This document shows positions 36,343-48,334 of a DNA stretch of 64,000 nucleotides, in pieces. Origin of the DNA: Gnetum montanum (lineage: Eukaryota > Streptophyta > Gnetopsida > Gnetales > Gnetaceae); NCBI GenBank assembly GCA_015680685.1, contig MNCI01003323.1, forward strand, positions 145,329-209,328, in the 5' to 3' direction. A program made the translations under genes and the position numbers. Numbering within the stretch: the stretch's first letter is position 1; each line of letters begins with the position of its first letter. Under the pieces are notes generated by a model. The model was not told where the DNA came from and did no database searches. It saw nothing but the letters and a program-made list of their open reading frames with translations.

Positions 36343-37639
36343 TGAAAGACAAAATGCTAACATTGTTCTTCAGTGATTGCCAAGATGTCGCTTCACTGTG
36401 CTTAAGAGTGTTGCATTGGTCATGTGGGGGAGAGGGAAGGGATAAGCGGAGAGGGAAGGAGGTTCAGGAAAATGGTAAAGATGAAAGTTGGCAGAATCCC
36501 TTGTCGGAGTGCTTATGAGGTAGTTGTTTGCATGGTCATCTTTGCTTTTGTTGACCTTTGAGCCCCCGTTGAAATGTTTAGAGAGGGTGATTGCGAAACA
36601 GCTTACGTGTCATTTATTTTAGGCACGTTTTTTTTGCGCGTGAGCTTTTGCTCTCTTACACTTTTTCCTTTTGCTATTTTTCTATTTACATTTGCAAAAA
36701 ACCTTATCGCAAGACAGGTGTTTCTTTCCCAAGATGAGTTGTGTTACATCCACATGGGGCTTTAACCTGCCTACAAATGCTTCCCATGTGGCGAGCTATG
36801 TTACATGCGTCATAGACTTTGTGGTTGAGCATATGGGAGGGCTTAACAAGCATTAGAAAAAGCTTATAAAAGAGGGGAGAGAGTGGATTACAAGTGTGAG
36901 GAACAAGGTAAAGGGTGTTTAAGGGGAAGGATAGGATGTGCACTCTGAAGTAGCCAAGCTAATCAAGACAACCACCTTGTAATGTTGTAGCATCTGCTGC
37001 CGTGGTGAAACGCATCTTCAACCAACGCCCCTCTGGTCTGCACCCTACAAACACAACAGAGAACAAACTAAGAGAAAAAACGATGATGAAAAATGAAGGA
37101 AAAGGTCTTGCTGTGGATGTTTTTGAAGTAACTGATGTTGTTGCTGAGACATGCAACGTCCATACTAGGAAGGCCAGCAGCGGCCTTAGCAGCATCAGCA
37201 TAGAGGAGCTGGCATCAAGAAGGCTAGGAGTTGCTGTGAATGTGGATGCTCAGGAATCCCTACCCAAGGCAAGCATTCTCAGTTCAGCTATGAGATTGGC
37301 TACCCAACAACTAAATGTCTCCTGAGCTCAGATGTTGGCAGGGGTTGGAGGTTAACAATATTGTAGCTAGGCCACAATACTGCTAGAACTCCAATAGCAG
37401 GCACTAACTAGGAAAGCTACTGCTAGGGCAATGAGCTGTAGTGGCAGTAGGTCTGGAGGCTTAGCATGATGTCGTACGACATCTTTGGAGGACCATCAAG
37501 ATGCCAGGAGCAGCGGCATTGCATATGTTCCAGAGGGTGTTTCCATGGCATCATGAACTGCATTCTAGAACTGCAACGTCCCACCCTGTGTCGGCACTGT
37601 GCACGCTCGCTTTTTGTGTATTGATATAGATGCATGCTG
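36343..37639 (-). other. D 3' region between integrase and PPT
   Basis: Loosely collinear with C 52620-53700. A plus-strand (antisense to D) open frame of 107 codons lies at 37002-37325. The corresponding antisense stretch in C (about 52850-53170) is also mostly open, but I see no firm protein similarity. Otherwise non-coding. Confidence 0.45.
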
Positions 37640-37885
37640 GGGACATGTCATGAACCTAGTTTAAGATCCTGGTCGACCATGATGTGCTAGTTTAAGGTCC
37701 CAACAGACCACTATGCTAGCTTAAGTCCTAGTAGACCGCATGTGCTAGTTTAACATCATAGCGGATGGTCACTGTGCTAGTTTAAGGTCCTAGCAGGCCG
37801 TTGTGCTAGTTTAATGTTGTAGCGGATGATGGATGAGCTAGTTTAAGATCCTAGCAGACCGTCTATGCTAGTTTAAGATCCTAGC
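37640..37885 (-). repeat. D array B, left part
   Basis: On the plus strand it reads as repeats of TGCTAGTTTAAG(G/A)TCCTAGCAGACC, the complement of the TTAAACTAGCA core. It is split by C at CTAGC and resumes at 55286. Confidence 0.85.
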
Positions 37886-39416
37886 TAAAACACCGTGAAA
37901 ATTTCAAGGCCTCAACAGTTTAGAAAAATCCTGCAACTCAGACAAGGATTTGCGACAAGTTATGGCTCAACAAGTTCCCTTTTCGGCTAAGGGTATGTTC
38001 TGCCATGCTATGCAGTGTAACGTAATAAGCTCCAAAGGACAGAACAAGACAAGGGGTGCACAACAGCAAGCTTTCAACTTTGCAAGTTTTCTATGTCCCG
38101 AAAATCTTAACTTTTGGAATATTATGCCGCATTACGCAACATAGAGTAATGTCGCATAACGCAGTGTAATGCCAGAAGGAAGTCCATCGCAACATTAAAG
38201 ATGGTAAAAATTCAAGACTTTGATGACTCAGCAAAATCGTAAGGCTTAAGCAACGATCTACAGCATGCCGTACATTTTAGCAAGTTTTCATTTTTGGTTA
38301 AGGGCCATATTATGTTGCAATACACAGTGTAGCGTAATAAACCCCGGAAGGACTGAATAAAAACAAAGGAAGTGTGGTGACAACATTTCAATTTTTTGCA
38401 GGTTCACTTTTTTACGCTAAATTACGCTATGCAGCATGTTTTAACAATATGCAGCGTAATACAAGCAATGACAGAGATAGTGCAATTCAGGCATAAATAG
38501 TTCATACGCCATAATACGCTCTCTAGCGTAATGTAGCATAATCAAAGAACAATTTTTTGCCAAATCTCCAGCAAAAGTGGTTTATGATGCATTACGCTTT
38601 AGAGCGTAATGTAGCGTGGCGCTGCAAGCTTCAAACACAAACACACCAAGTCAACGACATCTTGTAGGTTCAGGACACGTGTCATCTAAACTGTGTGTTT
38701 CTCCTAACCCTAACCTTATAAATATTCCAGTCGACAAAGATCAAAGGGTTGGCAAAAATTTCTCTGGATAGGAAAATTTTCTCCGTGAGCAATTCTATTT
38801 CGTTGGCAATTGTTGACAACTTTTGGAAAAGATTGACGAGAGGGAAAAAGAAGATTAGTGACCATAAGAATATCGGAGGTGATTGGCAAGAATCCTTGAT
38901 CAAAAATAGCCGGTTAACGAATACTCTGCTTCGGGTTTGATTTTCCTTGCACCCAGATTGGCTAGAACAAGGTAGATTGACCTTTGCTTGTTTTATCTTT
39001 AAATAGCTTTCTTGCTATTGGCACATGCTTCGTCTAAACCCAAGTCTGCCTGTAATCTTTGTATCCAAAATATTTTATTCATAAGTTAAATCCCATATCT
39101 TGGGATTGCATGTTCTCTAAATCCAATTTCCTGTGTCCTATCTATACATATTTTAAAATCGCTTTAAATAGATTACATAGTTTTCAATTACCTTCAATTT
39201 TAATGATATTATATCTTCTCATAAAAATCATCATTTTTTCATCCAATTATCACGAAAATTTTACTGATTAAGTAAGTCCCTGTCTGATCGATAAGATCAT
39301 TCAGGACACCTCAGATTCGTCTTCTCCAACACTACCCTCGCATGGATCTAGGGTTGGAACTATGTACATAGACTTCCGCTCGGTATTTCCAGTGACCGAC
39401 GTTTTCTGTTGTTACA
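37886..39416 (+). repeat. C 5' LTR
   Basis: Starts TAAAACACCGTG (the expected TG is changed to TA in both LTRs) and ends GTTACA. It carries ATTACGCT/AGCGTAAT palindromes, for example 38590-38611 with perfect 9-bp arms, a telo-box-like CTAACCCTAACC at 38704-38715 and a TATA box at 38717-38724. Confidence 0.92.
38704..38724 (+). promoter_or_regulatory. C 5' LTR core promoter: telo-box-like motif and TATA box
   Basis: CTAACCCTAACC directly precedes TATAAATA. The 3' LTR repeats this at 54568-54588. Confidence 0.65.
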
Positions 39417-39422
39417 GTTTTC

Positions 39423-39439
39423 TGGTGCTAGAAGGAGGG
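39423..39439 (+). other. C primer-binding site
   Basis: TGGTGCTAGAAGGAGGG, six bases after the LTR end. TGG fits a tRNA CCA end. The primer tRNA is not identified from memory. Confidence 0.75.
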
Positions 39440-39672
39440 CCTGAACATCCAATCCACACTTTACGGGTAGTCTTATAAGCTGTCTGTACCCATTGTCAAT
39501 CGACGTAAACGTAATACGTCCATGGTTGTTTACAAGATTGTGTGATGCAGATCAGTTGCTTCAACGATTCCTTTGAAATCCTACAAGATAGAAAGCCCTG
39601 ATTATTATCTTAGTTTACCTTTGCCCTTGCGATCTTTATCCTTATTTTCATTACTTCTGAACCACGTAAAGA

Positions 39673-42030
39673 ATGGCTACATCAACCACCGCTGTTGACA
39701 CTGCCAACCTCGAGAATCCTTGGACCATGAAAGTTACGCCTCCTATGGTCGAGCCGCCAACTAGTATGGTGTAACCACGCCACTCCCTTAGGCTTCAAAC
39801 TAGAGAGCTAGAGGGACACGCTCAACGTAGGGAACATTACAATTTCCTCTGTGCTAAACTAGCAGCAAACCTGCCCATGTATCCACAAAAACTCGAAGAA
39901 AAGTGAGAATACAAGTTCATATATTGCAACGGGAAGGAATTTTTTTGTTCACATAACACCATTGTACCCTTGACAGATTAACAAAAGTGGATCCTAGATC
40001 AAATGCTGATGGCTAAGACATCACTTAAACAACTAGAGGAGTTGTTCCGTGATGAAATGCTTCATGACGGGCAAGACGATCTAGACTCCCACTCTAAGGG
40101 AGGCAGTTATGCTGATTTCACCATGGCCCCTCCCTCCACAACCTCCCATGTAAATCCACTGTTCATGGTCACCATGCCCTTGACACTAACTAATACTAAT
40201 CAAGTCCCACACTCGCCACACCTACATTTTCTCTCTTCGACCATCCTTTCGGGCGATGGCCCATCGCAAATCATTCCTCAGCAGGTTCACTTACCTAATC
40301 CATCTCATGGTGCACCTGCGCCCATGTCACCGCATGTACATGCGATACCTACTTTGCAATTACATAAAACACCTACATTCATCCTAACTCACACGACGAG
40401 GCCTACCACTACAGCTTGGTGGGTTCTAAACATGCCTCTCGTTGCGCATCATACGCAGACGTCCCAACTTCCCCATCATGAAAACTAGATCCTGCAAGTG
40501 CTAAATCCCATTACAGGATCATTGTTTGTGCACCCGGCTATGCAAACAATGTATCCAATGGCACAGCCGACGGTGGCTACCCCTATCCTGCCGCCCAGCG
40601 TGGCTCCTGCTGCTGTTTTACAGATAACCTCCCCGTCCACAAGTCTGGATCAAGCCTTCCAGCTTATTCAAACCCTTACAAAGGAAGTTAAATGTCTCAA
40701 GGTTGCTGGTTCTGATACAGTACAAGTCATGGATTTTTACCATGATGATCCTATTAGTCCAGTAGTGCCTATTTTATCATTACCACCTGGGATGTCACTC
40801 CCCCATTTTACGAAATATAATGGGAAAGGTGATCCCAATGCCCATTTAGTTACTTTTAGGTCAGAGTCGTTGCTATTGCAACAATGGCCACATACTATCA
40901 TCTGTGTCTTTTCTATGTCCTTAATAGGTAAAGCTCTAGATTGGTATCGAGCACTCCCACATGCTTCCATTTCAACTTTGGAGGAGCTGCTAACTCAGTT
41001 TGTGACTCGTTTCAAGTACAACCTAAAGCCGGAAGTCATGCTGGACCAGCTCATGGGAGTTAAGAAAGACCTGCTCGAGTTGGTTCAAAATTTTATACAG
41101 TGGTGGAGCGCCACCTTGAATGAAATCCGCGAACCCATCGCGAAGGCCCATCTATTGGCAATCTTCAAGGGGCCAGTTAACCACTTTATCAAGTCTAAGC
41201 TATACTACCTCGCTCCTGGCTCCCTCAACCAAGCCTTTTCCTAGACTAAAAGCATCCAAGAGGTGGTGAAGGCTAGCAAAGATCTGGCGTATGTGGCCTA
41301 CAAAGATGCCCACAACAAGGGTAAGGACAAAGGCAAAGCTATGACAACGATAGTAGCGGCAGTTGCTGAGTGGGCCAAGAAGAAAAACAACAACAAGAAA
41401 ACATCTGCGGAGCCTGCTAAGCTGACAACCAGCTCAAATGGTGCTAATCAAGAAACCCCTTACACCCCTGAAGCACCTCCGTAGCCAAGGCCTAAATTCG
41501 AGCGTAAGGATCACTCAAATTATGCGACCTTACCTGTAAAGCCTTCAGAACTTCTGAAGCAATTATTGGGAACTGGCCACATCTGACACAAGATGGTGTC
41601 TGAGGAAGCTCTAAAATGCCATAGGCACCATTGCGAGCTACTCAAGAACCCCTCCTTGGCCCAACCTAACGAACCTCCAATTCCTAAGAACTTTAAGCTA
41701 GACTAATTTTGCGACTACCATCAATTGTGTAGTCATGACACGAATTACTGTTGGGCATTGAAAGATGACATTCAATGCCTGATTGATCAAGGTGACCTGA
41801 TCTTAGATAGTAGTAGTCCAGCACGCCCAGAAAACCAATTCATGCATGTGTACCAAGACCCGTTAAATGCAAATAACGTAGGGTACACTATCAACATGGT
41901 AGGTGTAGAGGGCAATAATCAAGCATGGTCGAAGCAGCCCTTTGTGTTGCAAGTACCCCCTCACTCACCCCAAATAGCGGGTCTCTCTGCATCGACGAGT
42001 GGTGCTCCAAGACAACCTTTTGTCCTCTGA
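39673..42030 (+). pseudogene. C: gag polyprotein
   Basis: One frame runs from the ATG at 39673 (context AAAGAATGGC) to 42030, broken only by stops. The N-terminal region carries a leucine/acid block (LKQLEELFRDE, about 40020) and a Pro/His/Thr-rich stretch. The capsid core is at about 40780-41230 (HFTKYNGKGDPNAHL, MSLIGKALDWYRAL, FKYNLKPEVMLDQLM). A Lys-rich stretch follows (about 41300-41400). The finger FCDYHQLCSHDTNYCWALKD at about 41707-41766 has the C-x2-H...H-x4-C pattern usual for Tat gag. There are about nine internal stops and no frameshift. The role is particle formation and RNA packaging. Confidence 0.85.
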
Positions 42031-42523
42031 GCCCCCTCTCAGACCACTGCTCAATAGCCTGCTATCGGTAAAGTTACGGCCCAGCCCGCGCCTATGCCTA
42101 GGACACCCTTCTTCATTAGGGTGTCAAAGCTATTAGTTGCTCCTGCATAGCAGGAGCAAATATCTAAGCCAACCCCCCAATCCCAACTTAACAGAAAAGG
42201 AGAAGGGGGTATGACAATTGATACGGCCAAGGATTATCTTACGCTGGGGTTTCCCAAGCCTAAACCCCTCATTTCTGTGCCCTTGGCCCCACTTTCTAAA
42301 AAGGACGAAGTTACACAAACACAACCATCTCCTCCTAGCCAAAAAAAAACATAGCCCTCAACCAAATGACACTCTTCCCTGAGAAATTCATCTCTTAGGG
42401 CGAATGGAAGAGGAAAAGGATGACAAATAGCCAGATCGTGGATGGGATCTCTTTGATGCCTTTACACAAGTCAAACAGGCTCTAAAACAAAAAAATACAA
42501 CATTAAGCCTTTATGACTTACTC

Positions 42524-43225
42524 ATGATGTCACAGAAACATCGTGAAGCCATGGTTCGTATGCTAACGTCCATACCTGTGGACGAGAGCCTGCCAACGGA
42601 TGAAGATGCAATTCATTCCATTATGCTTCCCCTCGCCACTAAAAAACCTAGGCCTACCCTGTTGACCTTTCATGATAAATCCATTAAGGATGACCCAGAA
42701 AAGGGTCAGGTGACAACGACGCCCACGTTCATCACCATCTAGGTTGGCCAACACCTAATCCGGAGAGTACATGTAGACGACAGGGCTGCCACCAATGTCA
42801 TCCCATATCCCATAGTGGATAAACTAGGACTGATTGATCAGATCAGTCCTACAAAGACATCGTGTCTAAAGTCATTCAATGGGGCATGAGTGTAAGTCAA
42901 AGGGACAGTGCACATCAACTTTGTGGCAGGGGACCAATTCTCCACAAACGTAACATTTATTGTCGTCAAGGAGATGCCTGGCTTCAACTTGATCCTAGGG
43001 AGGTCTTTCTTAGCTCAACTGAGGGCAGTTTCATCACCTATTCATCAGGAGATCCATCTGCCCTACGTAGGAGGGGAAGTGGTCATCCACGGCGACAAAA
43101 TGATCCCTCGGGCTATCAATAACATAGAAACAAAACAAGGTTCAGAAATTAAAATTTTCAAAGACCAATCCCCTATCCAAGCACTTGAGCAAGCCAAAAT
43201 GATGGCTGATGGTAGCCATATTTAG
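42524..43225 (+). pseudogene. C: linker and aspartic protease
   Basis: It is in a different frame from gag; an indel or shift lies between 42030 and 42524. The linker block has LTSIPVDESLPTDEDA, then VHVDDRAATNVIPYPIVDKLG (about 42770) at the active-site position, FNLILGRSFLAQL (about 42980-43020) and GGEVVIHGDKMIPRAINNIE. Stops fall after FITI and in the FNGA block. The canonical D-[ST]-G triplet is not present; DDRAA stands in its place. It would mature gag-pol. Confidence 0.75.
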
Positions 43226-43846
43226 GCCGAACTGCCATTCCAAGAGGAAGATTGTGGCGTGAATGAACAAAGTCATAAATCTCCTCATCCTTATGCATCA
43301 CCAAAGATAAAAGCAATTAGGAAACAACTACAGAGTTAGCTAATAAACCATGTTTCCTAATTGTCATTCAGTTTACGTGCACTTCTCCACCAGCTGTACT
43401 ATACATTCTTTACAAATACTCATTACATTTACACTTATATCTACGCTCCCACCAGCTATTCTCATTGCGCTTATGCTTATCTTCATGCTTCCACCAACAG
43501 TTTTCATTACTATTACTCTCATCCAAAACTATCAAAGGCCCGGAATGGCCTAAAACTATCAAAGGCCCAAAATGGCCTTAAACTAACGATTTCATTTACG
43601 CTTTACATTTGAATCATTTAGTGGGCCTGCAACGGCTTTAAACTAGTAACTCCATTTATGCTGCACGCTTAAACTAACTGCAGCTTGTCATAGCACCAAA
43701 ACCTATGATTCCATTTACGCTTTATACAAATGAAAACAACAAAAGAACATTAAGCTCAAGAAAAAATTTGCATTAAATACGTTAAAAGAAAATATTATCT
43801 TTTTTTTCGTTCCATCATAATAAAAACTATGGCTAATATAGCCATG
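43226..43846 (+). repeat. C: stretch after protease with array A
   Basis: Contains a few AATGGCCTTAAACTA units (about 43530-43690) and AT-rich sequence. It leads directly to the 3' end of the antisense gene. Confidence 0.65.
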
Positions 43847-46800
43847 CTATGCATCTCCCTTGTCACCACTATTACCCATATCTCTCAGCTCCACCTCTGC
43901 TTCGACAAAGTCATCCTCATAGGGGCCACCCTTTTCATGAGGCATCTCTTCATGAAGGAGGCCCTCTTTGCGAGGCTCCTCCATGGGGTTGTTTGCCATA
44001 GCATTGATCATCACCATTACGCTCTGTTTCTTGTAGACCCTCTTCATGAGGACCATCACCTTCATTATGTTCATCCTGCTAAGGATCCTCCTCAACTCGT
44101 TCCTACAATTATACATAACATGCATATTGACATCACCATCAAAACTAGGTATGAAGAAAAAACAATAATACCATGACTTACCTTTTATTGTCCTGCATCA
44201 GTAGCAAAAGGGATTTGTTCTAGGCCAACCAACAGACGTTGCATAATTTCATCCTCGGTAAGCTCAGACCAAACCCCATCTCCTAGATTAGATCTGGCCT
44301 TGACCTTCCCCTTCTCCACAGGAGTCCATTGAGGTGGTTCAAGGAAGAAGGAAGGGACGGTGGTCTCCCCCCCAAGAAGAGTCATTTCCCTTTCTGGGGA
44401 GGCACTTACCTTCACTTGCTCCTGAAACTTCTCAAATGATCTAGAAGCACCAATGATGTCGAGGAAAAGTTGAAGGGACTGAGCCTCAACGGCAGAATCC
44501 CTGTAATATTGACGGTAGGCAGCACTTTCCCTCTTATAGACATGTTTATGGTCTTTCTGCATCTGCCCCCATTCTTGGACACTCGCGCTAAAGTCCTTCC
44601 AATCTTGATTTTTTTGAGCTAGGAGATCCATCTGCATTCGCTGCTTGACCAGTCCACGGTTGGTCTGGACACTGTTCCTGACGAGCATCCAATAACGGGC
44701 ATAATCAATAACAGCTATCCACTAGTCCTTGTTGTTCATTCCCTGGGCCTGCAGGAATTCGTTCCGCGACCTTAAATCCTCAAACTCATCACTTAGAGCC
44801 GCCTTCTCCTTCGCTGACCTTTGCAGTCTCTTCCAAAGGTCTTCATTCACGCTTTGGCATTCCCATAAGTAGCGAGTCAAGCGTATAGCACATTTACGCA
44901 TCTCGTTGTAAATGTTGCATGGCACGACAATCGCTTCCAATGGAGGTTCGGTTGCATCTATGTCAATAGGCTCTGATGGATCCTATCTAAGGCGAGCTCC
45001 TAATAACATAAAATGGTGGTTAGGCATAATTAGGTAGCGTAATGCCACAATGGAATAACCTCTATGTAATGATCGTAATGTACCGACTTTGGGATTGATT
45101 CGAGCTAAGCGACCGATCATATCCTTGACAACGCTTTCCATAAAGGCGAATTTATCAGGCAATTCACCCCAAGATCGGGTCACCACTATTGATAAGTGTA
45201 CGCCCTAGTCACCTATTATGCAAAATAAATTACATATAAAGACATAACTGAGATGTTACAATGACTAGTATAACCTCTGGAAGTAGTTGTCTAAAGTCTA
45301 GTATGTCGTGAAAGCTAAACTCATAGAGTGACAAATCACTTACCTCTTCCTGTCCCAGCCAAAAGGACTTCGGCATCCTTCGTTGATACTTCCTTTTCAC
45401 GCGTAGGAATTCGCACGCTACTTGCCCTATTGACTAGGGTCTCTTCTTCCAACACCCAGGCCCCTTCTTCGTGCTGCAAAACCATAGCCCCTATTTTAGG
45501 GGTCAACCGCTCCACAACCTTCTCCTTTGCTATCACACAACATCGTCAATTAACACAGGATTTCACTCTTGCTCAATAAACATTACACAATGCAACAGCG
45601 TCTGTATGCAACATAACCACAACCATTAACGCATTTCTCTACTTACCGACAGGAGGATTACTCCTCTAAAATCTGACCTGCATCTTCTTTCCCACATCAC
45701 CTGCTTGCGCAATAGGCCCCTCGGTCAAACGAGGCTTCTTCCGTGGCACCAACGAATCCACTATTTTATCCACCAAGTGCTTCCCCCTTGACACATCACC
45801 CTTATAAGAGGGGAGCACCCCACCCACACTATCTTGACCCCATGTTCAAGGTGCCACCATATCTATAGTCATTACTGACAACGACTCCCTGATTCCTTCA
45901 GGAGGATCTTGCGACTGAGTAGTGTCGAAAACATGGGAAATCCACGATTTGGAAATCTGGATGCAGTCTTGCTGCACCCAGACCCCATTCCTTTGGACTA
46001 CCATAAATTTGGCAATACGCTGGAAGTAAGCTATGAAGAAGGAAAAATGCACATTGAAACGGGACTCAAGCTTCTTGCGAAGCCTGACCATTTCAGTGTG
46101 TAGGCCTTCGACAAAATAGCTGGCCCAATTGAACCAAGTTCCCTCCTCCATGACCTCTCGCATAATCCAAGCCTATTCTATGGTGAGGATTCTCCCTTGG
46201 GAGAGTGTCTTGGGGAAGGCCCAGGCTCGAAAAAGGGGGTAAATAGTATTAGCCACCTCTAGCTCAATCTTGTTAGCAGGGATTCCCTTAACCTCTTTTT
46301 TAAATCCTAGCCACTCCTCTATCTCAGACTAATGCTTGAAAATCCTCTTTGACTTTTCCTCTATAGGAAGGCCATCAGAGGGGATGCCAAAGAGATTGAC
46401 GAGCTTCAATATTAAAATTCACACACATGTTACGCACACGTATGCAAAGACACTTAGCTTCTTCGCTGAAGGAGTTGACTAGGGTCAACATTTCACCTGC
46501 AGTGACATTGGGGGTTATGGCCAAAAATAGGTCCATCAATCTAGCTTCCCGAATTTTATTGGTTAACAAAACTAGGGCTACTCTATGGCCAAGCCAGCGT
46601 TGTGTGTCCTTTATATCACCGTAACAGAAGAAGAGACTATTTGCCTCGCGACCGGAGGCCATAATCGTAATTTCTTGTGATTCCCTGACTATCAACAAAT
46701 AACAGTAGTTAAGGAAATATAACAACAATAAGACAACTTCATACATCATTTCCAGCTAATAATAGTGTACAATTAATTGTCATAATAAAATTTACCGAGC

Positions 46801-48207
46801 CCAAATGGCAAAGGAAATGGAGGAATTTTCTCTTGCATGTCCGCGACGATGAGGGGAGAATCCAAAGTCCACTCCCTATCCAGCCATCCGAGTTTTTTAC
46901 ACTTGGTAAAGAATTCGACATAGCAGGTAGGATACTCTAGGATTTCGAAGGCCAGTTGTCCCATGACACCAGCCCGTACATTGTTGATGGAAGTAAATTC
47001 CCTTATGGTCCTTTTAGCTAGAGACAATGTACCGTTATCACCCAGGAGGCCATTGTCATTGATGAAGAATCTACATCACAGAAGATAGGAAAATTCTTTA
47101 CGCTCAACATAGATTCAAACAGTAGTTACCATATTGTAACACCATGAAAAGAAATAGAAAAAAAAAGAACTTACCTGCCTGCATAATACACGATGCCAGG
47201 TGTAGGCGTGATAATAGCTAAACTTGGGCATCTCCTAGATCCAGATCAAATGCCTCAAACCTTTAATGCTCTGTTCGTGGTCTTGCACTCACACAGTTTC
47301 AACTGCACCGTCTGTCAAGAATGTCAAAATGCTCTGCGTCAACCCAACCAGTAGCGTCTCTAGAATAGCAGCAGCTACATCGCCTGGTAGATGTGACCAG
47401 ACGATTACACTATAATTATGAAGCAAAAACTGCAAGAACTCCCGTGCGCCCCTTCGGAACCATACCGCCTCCTTCTTTATACAAGCATGAGAAGGAGGAA
47501 CATAGGCCACGGGACTATGTAAGTAGCATAGAACGTCCACGATGTCCAAAATAATTAGGACGGGCTTTAGCATAATACTGTACAATAAAAAAATGTGTTA
47601 CCATTAGACAAATTGTTTAGACATAAAGGTTCATAATGCGATATTAGGGTTCTCTTGACTCCCAAAAATTATAGATTATACTGGAGACGTATGGTCAAAA
47701 TTGCCCAAACCCTTGCAACAGCTCAAGGTCTGTCCTTGACAACAACAATGAAGGCAAGACTACGCATTATTCTAGCGTAACATGCAACTATTATAGGCGA
47801 GAAAAGAAAAAGAAAATAGAACCCTGATTATGCTACGCATGGGTACAATACCTAGACTTTTCTGATTATACATTACATCTACACAGTATTACTCAACATT
47901 ACCCAAATCCTCGTGACAACACAAAGTCTGTCTCCAACAACGAGGACAAGGGTAATAGAACAAACTGCAATAGCTTAGTCTGCGTAAATAAATATTAACG
48001 CCAGACACAACATACACATTCAAAATAGATACGACCATGACGCTGCAACAAAGATAACAATTGTGCAAGAGGATGAAAGACAACTTACCAGTTGAGCGGA
48101 GTAACCTCCCAAGTCTCGACTCTGGCCTACGAAGCTCGCTGCAAACTCTCTTGCACTTCATCAATCCTCGCCAATTTGGCATTCTTTCCTCTGACCTTTG
48201 GTGCCAT
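43847..48207 (-). pseudogene. C: antisense, intron-containing gene with FCP1-like and helical regions
   Basis: Inferred exons (minus strand): 1, 48207-48089; 2, 47577-47175; 3, 47070-46796; 4, 46688-45647; 5, 45529-45344; 6, 45185-45084; 7, 44999-44185; 8, about 44102-43847. Every internal junction is GT...AG and is supported by the homologous gene in D. The start is MAPKVRGKNAKLARIDEV. Exons 2-3 resemble the plant FCP1/HAD fold (KPVLIILDIVDVL, REFLQFLL...VIVWSH, FFIND), but the DxDx(T/V) aspartates are absent. Exon 4 has a RLMDLFLA block and a basic stretch. Exon 7 is helical (VNEDLWKRLQ, MDLLAQKNQDWKDF). Exon 8 is acidic. Roughly 1,000 codons, with about seven in-frame stops and one indel in exon 4. 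Function unknown. Confidence 0.75.
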
Positions 48208-48328
48208 AGCTACAATTGAACAAATCTTCGCGAAAATCGTGTGTTTACGCCTTGCTTCTACTCCCTTTTCACTGTAGCTAGATTCAAATTCGCGATACTT
48301 ATGGCCTGTTTTGAGCATGAACCACTGG

Positions 48329-48334
48329 TTTATA
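48329..48334 (-). promoter_or_regulatory. Possible TATA box of the C antisense gene
   Basis: TATAAA on the minus strand, about 122 bp before the ATG at 48207. D has TATAAATA about 135 bp before its corresponding ATG. Confidence 0.4.

Noticed and set aside
47889-48182. 97-codon open frame overlapping exon 1 of the C antisense gene
   Set aside because: It is out of frame with exon 1 and runs into intron 1; D shows no counterpart.
43847-48334. An ordinary host gene lying between two retrotransposons
   Set aside because: The target duplication and LTR pair of C enclose it, and D carries a homologue at the same place relative to RT.
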